Shown here: positions 51,038 through 63,730 of the stretch, in pieces
Position numbering within the stretch: the stretch's first letter is position 1
Layout: the number at the start of each line of letters is the position of its first letter
Assembly: GCA_035048485.1 (NCBI GenBank)
Contig: CM068582.1
Location: forward strand, 39,095,096-39,159,095
DNA: 64,000 nt
Direction of reading: 5' to 3'
Source: Pteria penguin
Taxonomy: Eukaryota; Mollusca; Bivalvia; Pterioida; Pteriidae
The notes under the pieces: model-generated
Databases searched by the model: none
What the model was told of the DNA's origin: nothing
The model's input: the letters and a program-made list of their open reading frames with translations, nothing else
Program-made: the position numbers and the translations under genes

Positions 51038-52237
51038 GTAAGTTAATATTTTAGCAGTTTTTCTGTTGTGTTTTGAAATAAGTATATTTATAAAACATAA
51101 ATATCTGTTTACTTATCCGACATTGAAATATTCTAGTTATGCAACTTATTTTCCCCGAATTTCCTCTAGCAATATAAAGTAACGGTTACATCGTAATTTA
51201 GGGTTATTCATGTGGTTAGCAGATAAGCTACACCACTTCTTTGAGGGGTTTTCTCTAAACTATTAGAATATCTCAGTTCTAAGAGACATAGACTATGTTA
51301 TAGTTCTAAAAGACATTTTCTATGAATGCTAATTTCCAAGCATTAGAAAATTAATCATTTTGAATTTTTATCTGAAAGTATGTGATGGAAAAATTGTATC
51401 CATACCTGGGAAGTGGACCCGGACCCTACACTGTCAGAGCAATTACTATCATCATTGAGCTATCCAGGTTGATAACGGTATAGTTCACCCCCAGAGGTTC
51501 AAAACATGGAAATCTAAGAGAGGCATTATAACCTCGGGTTCTCCTTCACATGAAGGTCACTCTCAAGGCACCATATCTGTAACAAGCAGGGTAAAAAATT
51601 GTGCTCAGATCTGGAAATCAAATGCAGATCTTTCTGCTTTTGGGGTGGGTGCTCTTACCATTGAGGTATGTGGGCATATACCAGAATTCCTTAAATTTAA
51701 AAACTCAAAACCACACATCAATATGACATATTGGATTATGTTTACAAAAAACTTAATAAATAGAAGTTTCCATTTTGAAGCAAATTATTATACATCTGAG
51801 CTGCTAAACGCTTGTAAACTGTTGTAGCAAATACCCATGGGCCATGATATTCACAAACACTGTTCAATGTATCATAAAGATTTGTTTCAGACCTAAGTAT
51901 CAAGTTTACATTTTTAATGATTTGTAAATATTAATGAAATTTGTCTGTAAAACTAAAGACTGACTCTCATTTTAGAGACTATCTTGCATATGAGAGAGCT
52001 AGTCCAGATCAATCTGATTAAAACCAAATCTTGATTATTCTGCTTCTCTATTTGTCCCATATCAGTGTAACAAATAGAGAAATGGGATAAAGATCTGGTT
52101 TAAATCAGATTAATGATTTGATTTTGCCAGTATCTTTCATTACATGAAGTGTTTGAACATTTGTGAATGTGTGAAACAACCCTAGCCCATCCATTACATA
52201 TAACACATATTAAGCAGTTTTCCATAAGATGTAATAT

Positions 52238-52281
<44 letters not shown>

Positions 52282-53461
52282 CTGGAATTGTCCTCAGTTT
52301 GAGTTTAGTTATGACTCCATTTCAGTCAAAATTAAAACAGACAGGTAGACAAGAGACAACAGAATGATTAGAGAAGCACACTTGATCTTTTGTTCAGATG
52401 ATCTAAAAATCACATATCAATTCAACCATCTTAAGAAAAAACCTGCTCTCATGTCAATCCATGTAAAGGCACATTTCCTCATTAATGACTGCCTACTGTA
52501 TCATAGGGTTTCAGCTACACAGAGACCTCATGATACATATCACATTACAGAGTCCATGATATGATACAAGTCATGACTCAATAAATATGGAAGAAGAATA
52601 TGATGCAGGATAGTTTTGTTTAATAAAATGTAGATCATTTACTTCTAACATTATAGATTTTATAGAAATTTACTTTTATTCTTCTATAGTTAAAGATAAA
52701 GTTTGGTTTGAAATTGTCCATGAAGGAGTTTTCGAGTCAGCTGGCAGAGCTTGTGATGCAAAGTCTGTGAAAAAAAGTAAAGGCAGAAACAGTTACATTA
52801 GAATTTGTTAGATCATCAAATATTGATCATGTGAACTTCTTTTACACTATTTTCAATTCACTACTCACCAATTGTGCGAACTATTATAGGGTCTTCATAC
52901 AGTGATACTCCATTAGACAGTACATTGCTGCAACCATAGTGTATTGTGTAAGAGAAATAAGAATAAAAGAAAGCAGCAAACATCTTCCAATATGAAAAAT
53001 TGATCCCTGTTCAGGTGGCTTTGATATGCCAAATCACATTATATAAGCTACACAATCTCCATTTTGAAGCATTATGATTTGTGACAATACGAAACTGTTG
53101 CCATCATAGCCAACACATATATTGAGGATCTCTGAACATCAACACTTGCTATAACATACATAGCTGTAGATATTTGTTTAACCTTGTGTATGCTGCATAT
53201 ATATAGCGCTCCTTGTAGCATCAGTATTTATATTAGTAAGGGCACAAGAGAAAAGACCGGCCATATTACAGGAACGATATCATTAAGCTGAATTTGAATA
53301 CTCCTGTCCATTTCCATATCAGATTTAGTCCTTGATTATCAAGCTGCTATGAGATACTGTTAAGATTTCAACTATTCAAGCAATGATTGGTAATGCACTG
53401 TAGAGCAATAACAATGTAACTTTTATTACTTTTACTTTTATTTTTGTATGTATTATTTTAG
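51038..53461. other. Probable first intron of the ankyrin-C2 gene
   Basis: It holds a short hairpin at about 52,009-52,114 (AATCTGATTAAAACCAAATC facing GGTTTAAATCAGATT) related to the one at 7.1 kb, an (ATC)n run at 52,238-52,279, tRNA-head-like relics near 51.62-51.68 kb, and the minus-strand exons described at 52.68-52.93 kb. The remainder is featureless. Confidence 0.4.
52676..52927 (-). CDS. Two terminal exons of an unknown minus-strand gene
   Basis: Exon A, 52,927-52,869 (59 bp), has acceptor GGTTGCAG and donor gtgagt and reads NVLSNGVSLYEDPIIVRTI. Exon B, 52,764-52,676, has acceptor TTTTTTTCACAG and completes the split codon as Asp, then reads FASQALPADSKTPSWTISNQ and ends LSLTIEE before TAA. 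An AATAAA overlaps the stop codon (52,679-52,674). All four splice and end signals agree in phase, which is hard to get by chance in 250 bp. Upstream exons should lie at higher coordinates, inside or beyond the ankyrin-C2 gene, but I could not find them. I do not recognise the protein. It may be a nested antisense gene or the truncated end of a pseudogene. Confidence 0.4.
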
Positions 53462-53465
53462 ATAA

Positions 53466-56400
53466 ATGGGAAGTTTAGAAGGAGTAATTGATACCAAATT
53501 GCATGAGGCTGTTCGGTATGGTGACTTAGATGATGTGAGGATAGCTTTACGTCAGGGATATGATTCTAACCTGATTGGTTTGTACCAGTGGAGTTCTTTA
53601 CATGAAGCAGCTAATAATGGAGAGGTTGAGATACTCAAGTTATTGCTTTCACATAAAGGTAATCTCTCACTTGAAGGCAACCTATATTACTCCCTATGAA
53701 TTGAAATCATATGTTGATACAGTATGGTATTCATCTAGAGCTATACCCTGTACTAACCACTGGAGTGTGAGTGATCCATCAGGGATCTCAAGCTTTCATT
53801 CTATAGTGCTTTGTGTTTTTGATAAAATTTAGGAAATTTTCTACTGTCCAGATCAATGACTTCTTTACATACTATGTACTAAGTGGACCTTTCTTTTCGA
53901 TAGATGAACAATTTAGATCTTATTCTGTATATTCTATATTCATGAGATGTATTTCACCTTTGTGATATAAGTTTAGAGAACCCCATCTCCAGTGAAATGG
54001 AAACAAGGATATCATAAACCTTTCAAGAGTTGATACTTACCGTCAACTGATTACTGATTGTCTCAAAATAAGTATGATAACTAAATATAGATTTTGATCA
54101 ATTTTGTCCTTCATAGGTGATCCTAACAAGCAGGATCTGTTGGGAGGGAATACTGCTGTTCATTATGCAGCCAAGGAGGAACAAGTGGAATGTTTGAGGC
54201 TGTTAATAGAAGCTGGTGGAAAGTACAACATCAGGAATTCACAAGGACAGACATGTCTTCAGGTGGCAAAAGGAGAATGTTTCCAAATGCTAGAATCACT
54301 TCGTAAGTTAAGAATGTATCTGCTTGTGAAATGTAGTTACAACAATTTCATGTATAATATAACTGTATCAGTATTTATGAAGTATCTTAAAAAATTTAAG
54401 TTTAAAACATTTGGAATTTGAATTCATAATTTTTTCATATTTTCTTTCTTTTGTCAAAGATTTAAGGTTTTGATGGTTAAAGGATTATACAATGTACATT
54501 CATAATGTATACTTCATATTAAACTGTACTTAGTAAGTATTTATGTTTTATCAGAATATACTTGTGAATTTGTTGCAGAGGATCTTATCTTGCAACAAGA
54601 CAGCCACTTTTCAATCTCGAGACTCCTAATAAATTTCACATTTCCTAATTGTAATGATAATGTTTGGAACTTACATTACAGGAGTTAAAGATTTGATGAT
54701 AATGTCAACAGAGGAAGTAAAAAGAGAGATACTAGGGGAGGACAGTGGAGTGGAATCTCCCACTGATTTAGATCGGTCCATATCAACAGATTATGAGGGA
54801 AGCGTAGCTGATGATAGTAAACCCCCTGGTATGTTACACTATTTGTTTTATGTTTTGTTTATAATGCTGTATTACACATATTAGGTTTATAATTGTTGAT
54901 ATGTGTTAACAAAAGTAATATGATTAAACAATGGAAAATACACATCAAACTTGATGTAAACATTGACCAGTACTTTTAGGCTGACCTTCCTCTTTGTCAA
55001 ATCCTTTCTTGACACTGACTCATCACTTATATATGGTGAATCGTGAGGACTCTATTTTTGTGTAAATATGACTTCACGTGATAATAAAGTTCTTGTTACC
55101 ATTGATTTGATTATTAAGTATAGAATGTATGTGTCTTCTCATGACAATAATGTCTCAAGATCTATAGTGAGATCATCATAGAATTAAAGTCATGTAAAAT
55201 ATAAATGAATTATAGTTAAAAACAACATAAAGTCTCGGGTGTCTTTTGGCATCTTTGATGAGCATGTTATGATTATCTTTAGTTCATTTATTTGCCTTTT
55301 CTTTATTTATGAGTTGTCTCCATTAATGCTTCATGTTTTCTCAGCTATGGGTTACCTGCATTTGACATTTGAATACCACAGTCATAAAGGCACATTAAAG
55401 ATTCGAGTATGGCAGATCAGTGACCTTCTGTTACCACCACGTATGTATACATATGTATATATAAACATGTCAATACATTTGCATGTTCATCAATAATTCA
55501 AAGTTACAGTAGAATGTGTGTCTTTTAAAATAACTCAGCTTAGAACATGTTTAAAATGAGTCCAGAATATTAGAATATCAGTTTTTATATGAGGGAGAAT
55601 ATGTGGCACCTTACACCATCTCTGGCTTTGATAGGTTACAGGTATAGGTCATGAGACGTAGACAATGTTGTTGTTACCTTGTGACTTTGTATGAACTGAC
55701 TATTTGATAATAAGGCAGTACTAGTAATAATGCAAAAAAAGAAAAACAAAACCCACAATACATTTCCTTAGTGAAATCAGATACATGTATAAGGATATCT
55801 AAGCAAATTTTAATTTTGTCTTCCTGTATGTAAAATTTGGGATTAAATTACAGTTAAGACAAATAGACAAATATGCCAGTGTACCTGTCAATCTGCCAGT
55901 GTACATTTCTATATGCTTGTGTACCTGTCAATCTACCTGTGTACATTTCAATATGCTAGTGTACCTGTCAATATGGTAGTGTACTTGTCAATCTGCCAGT
56001 GTACCTGTCAATTTGCCAGTGTACTTGTCAATGTGCCAGTGTACATTTCAATATGCTAGTGCATGTGTCAATTTGCTAGTGTACCTTTCTTATGTTTCCT
56101 CCAGTAATCTTGTTTCCATTACAAGTAAACACTGGCCATCTCCATACAAATAATCCTGGTGTTCCCTTATAACTTTCTATAGATTGAATAAGCTATAATT
56201 AGGTTGTATACTTTTTTATCCCCTTGCAGTAGCTGACCATATAAACAAAATAATACCTGTACATATATGGTATTATACAAACAAATATATCATCAGCCTG
56301 CATTACTCAGAAACTTTAGAATTTTATCACAGGAAAACTACAATACAGATACCAAGATGGTCTCCCTTTATCAAAATAAATAGTAATCACTTAGTAAATT

Positions 56401-58187
56401 TGTTTTCAATTGTTTTTTTTTTTTTATTTTAAGCATCCACATCTATGATCAACACCATCTATGCAAAAAGTTACTTACTGCCAGACAAGAAAAAAGAATC
56501 AAAACGGAAAACCGAAGAAGTAAAGGTTGAAAAAGTAGCACCTCATGTCCAATTTACAAAATCAGATCTGAGTAAAGGAGTACAGCATGTTTTTTCTCCC
56601 TCTTGCTTCCAGTTCAGTAAAAAGTTAGAGTATGAAGGTCTTAGCAAAGATATAATCAAAGAAAAAAGTGTTCAAATTGAAGTCTGTATAACCCAGAAGT
56701 ACAGCAAAAGGTCTTACCTCATTGGAATGTTCCATTTACCCCTGTCAAAAGCTGTAAAAAAGATAGTGAGGGAGAAATATTCCATTATACCATGTATGAA
56801 TCACACCATTCCAGCAAACATGAAAGTTTACTCTGCTTCCCAACTACAAATCACAAACTCAAGCAAAATATTTTATAGCAATCCTGATGTTCGAAATTTA
56901 TCAACGAGTGATTTTTCTGATCGTGCTGCTAGTGACCCTGACCTTCAGACAGTGACAGTTTTAGATGTTGTGTCCCCAAGAACAGTCTCTGTGGAAGTGG
57001 ATGATGAGGAATTACGTCCACAGATGCGAGATCATCAACTGGATGAAGTTGTCATTAAGGCTGTTTCAAAACAAGGAGTGGAACTAGCCATTCCTGGAGA
57101 ATATATAGAAGGGGAGATAAGTTCAGATGATGAATCAACTAAATATCCACCACATATTGTTCATATAACAGACAAAGATAATGAAGATTCAGAAAATTAT
57201 CACAAATCTGCATTTCATAGCATAAAAGATGCTATCAAAGGAAAAACAAAAGTGGAAACAATGTCTAAAATCAAAGAGGATTCTAGTTCATGTAAGGTGA
57301 CTCTCTCTGAGGGTGCTCAAGATTGGAAATATCAGGATGTTAAAAATTCTTCTACATCCAGAAAGTCGGAAGTCAGTGAGAGTAGTTCACGGCCAGAAAC
57401 ACCATCCTGGGACTATTATGACTTTGAGGACATAAAAGTTGTTGATATTCCAATTGATGATTCATTACCCAAGAAAGATGGAGCAACCCCAGTATGTCTT
57501 CCAATGGAAACAACTTTAGGACTCCGAAGTCAAGGGTCCAAGTCCAAAAAGAAAGAGAAACAAACTGGAAGAAGAAAGAATAGTGGAGATATTGAAAAGA
57601 AGTGGCCAGGAATAGCTGTCCCTCAGATAGTTATCACAGATACAGACAAAGAAAAGAAAGGAACAAGATCGAGGACGTCTCCTAAAAAGTCATTGATTTC
57701 AAAAAAGAAATCTAAGGAAGAAACTGAGGAGATCATTGTGTTATCACCTGAAAAAGTTAAAAAGAAAGAGACAAAATCATCCCATAGAACTATCACAATT
57801 GATATGAATGATGATATTATGACAAAACAAGGTGATGGCCAATTCAAAGTCATTGCTGACATTCATACCGATACAGAACAAGATAGAGATGTATCTATTG
57901 ACATTGGAGATTCAGATTCATACATCATTGATCTTGAAAATCTAGAAGCAGAATTAGCCGAAGGTGACCAATCAGATGCTGAATCGATAAATGCCAATAA
58001 ATTGTCCTTAACACGTTCAGATTCTTCTGCATCATCAAAGTTCAGGTCAAAGTTGGCTCTTGCCAGACCTATACCTATGCAGGTTTATATTGATGAAAGT
58101 TTGTCAGATTGTGATGATACGTCTGATAAAAATCGATTTTTCACAATAGGTGAAGGTCACAAAAATGAGGAAGTAACAGAACTTTAA
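53466..58187 (+). CDS. Ankyrin-repeat and C2-domain protein
   Basis: Five coding exons join in phase: 53466-53658, 54117-54302, 54682-54828, 55345-55440 and 56434-58187, giving 791 residues. All junctions are GT-AG; the start lies four bases into an exon opened by TATTTTAG. Residues about 8-107 hold three ankyrin repeats (KLHEAVRYGDLDDVRIALRQ, SLHEAANNGEVEILKLLLSH, AVHYAAKEEQVECLRLLIEA) plus a partial fourth. Residues about 179-330 form a type-I C2 fold: GYLHLTFEYHSHKGTLKIRV, YAKSYLLPDKKK, KSVQIEVCIT and YLIGMFHLPLS align with synaptotagmin strands. The calcium-loop aspartates are replaced (PPPSTSM in loop 1, QKYSKRS in loop 3), so calcium binding is unlikely. The rest is a disordered tail alternating acidic stretches and Lys-rich clusters (KSKKKEKQTGRRK, SPKKSLISKKKSK). 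A scaffold or membrane-adaptor role is inference; I know no named vertebrate orthologue. Confidence 0.9.
55879..56088. repeat. 20-bp minisatellite, ~10.5 copies, intronic
   Basis: Units alternate between GTGTACCTGTCAATCTGCCA and GTGTACATTTCAATATGCTA forms, all 20 bp. It lies in the intron that splits the C2 domain of the ankyrin-C2 gene. Confidence 0.97.
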
Positions 58188-58367
58188 AACAGCATTAATA
58201 TCAATACTCTTGTTTAGCAATTTTCTTAGATTAATTATAGTTTTATATATTAACATTTGTACTTTCATATTAAATTTGCATTTACAATTCACAAGTCAAA
58301 TTCATAAATTATTTATGAATTTATAATTCATAAATAATTCATGAATTGAAAGTGATGCTAAAATAAT

Positions 58368-58373
58368 AATAAA
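58368..58373 (+). terminator. Candidate polyadenylation signal AATAAA
   Basis: First clear AATAAA after the ankyrin-C2 stop, 180 bp downstream. It follows an AT-rich hairpin region of ATTCATAAAT-type inverted repeats (58,299-58,347). Confidence 0.45.
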
Positions 58374-59557
58374 CAACGAACCATACCCTTACACACTTTC
58401 CATATTTTTATTAATTAGAAAGCCAGCTTCTAAATCAAACTATGTTTTGACCTTCTACTCCCTTTCAAAAGATGCAACCCTATTTTCAGATTACGCTGTA
58501 GATAAATTAAGCCATAGTTTGCTTTGATTTTGAACACATTCTCTTTTGTTTAATAGATCAGTGAGCTCAATTAAGTGCTTTCTGGCATAAAATGGGGCAA
58601 CTGTCATTGTATTTAAATAGTACCAAGTAGCTGGAAAAATTAGCTTATTCACAGTTTATCAATGGAAGGCAATACACAGAGTTCTCTACATCTTCTGTCA
58701 GATTGCCAATATATATATATGCTAGTAATTCATCCACACAAATGTTATTGTATTTAATGGTCGGACATTGTTGATATTGGCAAGACATTTGCTTTGTTCA
58801 ATGCCGAAATGCATTAAATCATTCTACCTGATAAGTTTATCAGTTATGCATTCTAAGCAGCCTAGGGAATTGTGTTCCTATAAACTATGGCATATTCCAA
58901 AAATAGGGCATGTCGTGCAAATACTTCTCCTTGACATATAATGCAACATATCAAAGATAGTTTAGACACAGGCTTTGTGAAGTGTAATTATACACAGCTA
59001 TGCATTTAATGAATACTGTCTATAGATATTTACCACAATGTAGTCATATCATGCTATGCAATACTTTACCTTGGGTGCAAAACTTTTTTGCATTATGTAA
59101 ATTTTTTTTTCTTTTTTCATTTTATTTATACAGACTTCATAAATTGTTCCATTGCCACATTTACTTTAGTTATCGTCTTGTTGCTTGATGTTATGTACTA
59201 CATCCGTCCTTTTATAGTTATATATTTTGTTTGTTAGATAATTTCACTGTTTTTCCTAAAATGTTACTATTATATTAATTATATACTGCTCTAGAAATTA
59301 GGGATATATAGCGGTAGACTTGATGGTTTCTGTGGGTCCTGTAAGGGTAGTAAAACATATATTCTCAATATGACCATATTCTCATTACCTTCCATTCTCT
59401 CATATCTACAGATGACTTGTCACAGGGAATAAGTTTTCTTGTCATCACTTGTAGGTGGAGGGGAGGGTTTGATGATGAACTGATGGTTTCACGTCATTAA
59501 ATGCTGTTTCAGTGTCTGATGTCATAAAGACACATGGGCCACCAGTGTTGAATTTTT
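58374..59557. other. Intergenic, nothing recognised
   Basis: No gene or repeat structure supported. Confidence 0.4.
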
Positions 59558-59952
59558 ATGTGCCCGTCATAGACAGACGTATTATGGTACGGCATTGTGG
59601 GTCTGTCCGCACCTTGTTAACACAATACAGACCATACGGTTTAAGCTAGTAATTTCAAACTTGCTACACTTATTCCTAATGGCATGAGGACACACCTTAT
59701 TTGATTTTCAATATCAAGGTCATAGGTCATTTTTGGGGCAAAAATAGCAAATTTTTGAGAATGCAACTTGTAAACAAGATACAGACAAAACTGTTTGTTA
59801 GAACTTTTAGACTTTATATCCTCATTTCTTATGACTGGAGGATGAACCATATTGATTTTCAAGGTCAGAGGGGAATGTTACCATGCTTTCAAATTTCTTT
59901 CCTTCAAACTGACAGGCGTATTATGCCATGCTAGGCATTGTTCTTGTTCCAA
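59558..59952 (+). repeat. Dispersed repeat bounded by similar ends
   Basis: ACAGACGTATTATGGTACGG near the start and ACAGGCGTATTATGCCATGC near the end are direct copies. Between them are GACC-GTCATAGGTCATTTTT and AAGGTCAGAGG-like words typical of dispersed non-coding repeats. Small open frames on both strands are not called. Confidence 0.5.
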
Positions 59953-60468
59953 AATGAGAAAAACTGGCTCAAATTCATTTGAAATAGGATCACTTTTATT
60001 TGGTGGCAATAGAGGTAACATCTAACCTAAGCGTCATGTTAATTTAGTTTATGTTGAGGCTTGCTTAAACATGGGTAAACAAGCATGAGGGTTGGTGGAT
60101 TTCTCAGCTATCACCAAAAGATTGTAGTGATAAATTAAATTATTCATCACACAAAGCTTTTATGGTCTGCATTGTCATTACTGTAAATTACCATACTTTT
60201 GTAACTTTCTGCATGACATAGACTCATGTTTTAAGTTACTCTGGTTGTTTTTGACTTGTTGAGATACAGATATATCAGTCTTCATGGTGTTAGAACATAT
60301 ATTTTTGTAGCCATCAGGTTTACTTCTACATTGTTTGATACTTTGCTGTATTTCACCACATGGACCAACTGTACTCTGCTTTTGTGATGTATTAACTAGT
60401 ATTACAGATACAATATATTCTAATTATGATGAACATTGACCAACTTTCTTACTCCAATACCATATTCA

Positions 60469-60538
60469 CTCGTGTATAATACGCACTTTTTTTCATAAAA
60501 TATGACTTTGATTTTCCAGGTGCGTATCATACACGAGA
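60469..60538. repeat. 70-bp hairpin element
   Basis: CTCGTGTATAATACGCAC on the left faces GTGCGTATCATACACGAG on the right, one mismatch in 18, with a 34-bp T-rich loop. A minimal MITE-like hairpin. Confidence 0.85.
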
Positions 60539-61799
60539 TCTAAAACAAGAACCTTTTTTCCAGACGTAAGAATTCATATTTCCGCAGCAATATTGCCGTA
60601 AATGTCCACTGACAACGATCAGAACATGACCATAAGAGTTTGGGAACCCTTACTTGACCACTGAAATGGATTTTAGACACTTGATAAAGAGATTATCATT
60701 GCAGTTTTACCTCCTTGTGTTGAACACTTTACAATTTTGCTGAAATGAAGTTGTTTTTGTAACTTATGTACATAAATGTATACATATTAGAATAACTTTA
60801 TACATTATACAATCAAACATTTATTTAATCATGATTTTATAATGCGAAGCTGGCCTTTGCAATGTGTTGCAATAAATTTTTTTTAGCTATTGCAGGAGTT
60901 GTCCTTTTAAATTCAAATGCAGTATTCAATCAAGTCATTATTCTTGATTATTGTATTTAAATTACAAAATGCTCGAGAAGAAATAAGAAAGGTATACAAG
61001 TCTAAAAGACAGATGGAAAGGTAAATAGTGATAAATAGTGATTTAGCTCACTCAAGTATTCAAAGAATGAAATATGCCCATACGACACAAATATTCTTGT
61101 TTGGACTGTATCTGAAATGATACCAAAAGTTAGCAAATTGTTGTAGGCGGAATGCTTTACCTTTGGCTTTTTTTTTTGTATGAAAGTAAAATAAATCTTT
61201 CCTAGTTTGTTAAAGTATAACAAAGAAATATTTGATCAAATACTAGTAGAGAGTCATGCTCTTGATAAAGGTGTTAGCATGTTTCTTCATGACCGTGCAA
61301 TATACATGTACATATAAATGTGAGTTCTTGAATGACTACAATAGTGAATTACATTTTGCTTTCATAAATTATAGTCGAAACACAGACATGTCAGACAACA
61401 GTTGTTTAGCTTTAAAGGAGGCCAAAGCTGGTGTATATTACTCTTTCACAAAAAATGACTGCATGAAGAAATTTGAAGATATATGCATTCTTTTGCTTAA
61501 TGTGTTTTGGACAACTGACTGAAGACTGTAAACTTGCTTCAATACATTGAAGAAAGACAATGATTAAAAAATAAGGGAATTTTTTTATTGATTGACTAGT
61601 ATTCAGTATCTTCCTTTGGTGTAAAATGAACAAAAAAAATTAGCGATACATTCAAATAACCCTTGAAATAGATATCTGTAAATAACTGTTAGCAAGTAAA
61701 TGCTTCCTTGCTTCTCTGTATAGAATAAATCAATAAAATTACACAAAAATGCATGGAAACGACCAAGTCCAAAAAAGACGTTAAAAAGAGAACCAAAAC
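60539..61799. other. Intergenic, nothing recognised
   Basis: No exon or repeat supported. An 88-codon open frame near 61.26-61.52 kb lacks splice signals and homology. Confidence 0.4.
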
Positions 61800-62010
61800 C
61801 AACTCATCTCAAGACACTCTTGTAGATGTGTCTGATGTAGGTTGATAATCTATTCAGCAGGTCTGAGGACTCTGTCAAAGGTACCATTTTTTGCCTATGA
61901 TACCCTGCTCTGGATCCTCTCTTCAACAAATCTGTTTGAAAACAGCAACAATCGTAGGGAACCTTGAGGACTTCATACCTACCAAGTTTCATTAAAATCT
62001 GTCGATCAGT
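61800..62010 (-). repeat. Dispersed repeat related to 3.64-3.97 kb
   Basis: AAATCTATTCAGCAGGTC-type and TGATACCCTGCTCTGGATCC words parallel the repeat at 3.7-3.85 kb, and AAGTTTCATTAAAATCTGTC follows. Any translation is a by-product. Confidence 0.4.
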
Positions 62011-62658
62011 TGTGAAAGAAAAGGCCATCAGAGCTAACAATTGTAAAATAATAGTATATTCCCCATTATTTAAAATCTTAAAATGCAAAATAATCTTAAA
62101 TGTTTTTCTTGTATTCTATTTTTTTCCAATTACATTTAGTACATTAAAATCAGTTTAAATATAAAATCAATGTATAATGAGCAAACTACAAAGAAAAAAA
62201 TCTGAGGAATTACCAGAAAATAGGCGATATGACGGATTAAAAAAGTTTTTAAAAAGGTGACAAATTTTATTTTGGAGCCATTGTAATTCAAATAAACAAA
62301 TAGACAATACAAAACACAAGTAATCGAACTACAGCACGCATGTGTTCACATTTTTAATCCAAATACAAGACCCAAGCACAATAAGCATTCGAGTCTGAAT
62401 CCTATGTTCAGGTCCCATATTTTGCACTAGAATGTTTTGCAAATTACTTTAACTCTATTGTGATGATGATCAATGAACAAATTTTAGCAAACCGTAACCA
62501 ACAATATTACTTGTTTCTTCTAAAATGTTTAATTCCACGTAAACAGCATAATTGATATACTGATTACAGATTTAGTTTGTGATGCAAACGATCTTTTGCT
62601 TGATCTTTAGACTGTGTTACAGGTCATATCAAATGCAAAGAGGTTTTTTATATGAAAT

Positions 62659-62876
62659 GTGAGTCAGTGTAGCCTAGTGGATAAGGTGCTCTTATCGAGA
62701 GGTCCTAGGTTCAACTCCTGCCCTGGGCGCCGGTGTTCTGTCTTTTGGCTGAGACAGCAAAAACCAAGGTCCTGTGTCGTGGCACATAAAAGACCTCTCA
62801 CTGCTTCCTGTGGGTCCATTGCAAAGGTCTAAATTTGTATGCTATGCATCAGACAGATGCCATCACTACACACCTA
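62659..62876 (+). mobile_element. tRNA-derived SINE, 5' part, split copy
   Basis: GTCAGTGTAGCCTAGTGGAT, box B GGTTCAACTCC, TTCTGTCTTTTGGCTGAGAC, CCTCTCACTGCTTCC and CAGACAGATGCCATCACT follow the main SINE order. The expected GTGACGTAAAAC tail is absent here but appears at 63,740-63,768, after the tandem-repeat block. Confidence 0.88.
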
Positions 62877-63730
62877 CACACACACAACATACTGTCTTTC
62901 AGGCTGCCAGCAAATTAAGTATTTGATCACAGCCTTTAAAGAAATTTTCTAATTCCAAGGGCCGTAATTCCATCAAAAATCAGTAGACCGTAACGAAACA
63001 CGAACTTGATCTGTAACTCGTGGTATACTCACAAAAATTGGATAAATATCTACAAGGGTTTAGAAAAAAAGTCACTGCAATTTTAAAGAAATTTTCTAAG
63101 TCCAAGGGCTGTAATTCCGTCAAAAATCAGTGGACTGAAACGGAACTCGAACTTGATCTGTAACTCATGGTGGTAGACTCGCACACCAAAAATTGGATGA
63201 ATATCTATAAGCGTTTAGAAAAAAAGTCCGGAAAACTGCCATTTTAAAGAAATTTTCTAATTCCAAGGGCCGTAATTCCATCAAAAATCAATGGACTGTA
63301 ACGAAACTCGAACTTGATCTGTAACTCATGGTGGTATACTCACACACCAAAAATTGGATGAATATCTACAAGCATTTAGAAAAAAAAGTCCGGAAAACTG
63401 AAGCGGAACTCGAACTTGATCTGTACTTCATGGTGGTAGACTCAAACACCAAATATTGGATGAATATCTACAAGCCTTTAGAAAAAAAGTCTGGAAACTG
63501 CCATTTTAAGAAATTTTCTAATTCCAAGGGCCGTAATTCCATCAAAAATCAGTGGACCGAAACAGAACTTGAACTTGATCTTTAACTCATGGTGGTAGAC
63601 TCGCACACCAAAAATTGGATGAATATCTACAAGCGTTTAGACAAAAAGTCTGGTGTGTGTGACTGCTGGACGGACAGACGGACGGAGTGCACATCTATAG
63701 ACCCCTTCGGCGATGCCGGTAGGGGACTAA
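62877..63730 (+). mobile_element. Tandem-repeat element inserted in a SINE
   Basis: Four to five units share AAATTTTCTAATTCCAAGGG, CCGTAATTCCATCAAAAATC, GAACTTGATCTGTAACTCAT and AAAAATTGGATGAATATCTA, each ending in a GTTTAGAAAAAAAGTC-like word; spacing is about 150-180 bp. The block closes with GGACGGACAGACGGACGG and CCCCTTCGGCGATGCCGGTA. Directly after it the missing SINE tail (GAGTGACGTAAAACAATATT then CAATCAATC) resumes at about 63,731. No terminal repeat or transposase was found. Confidence 0.7.
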
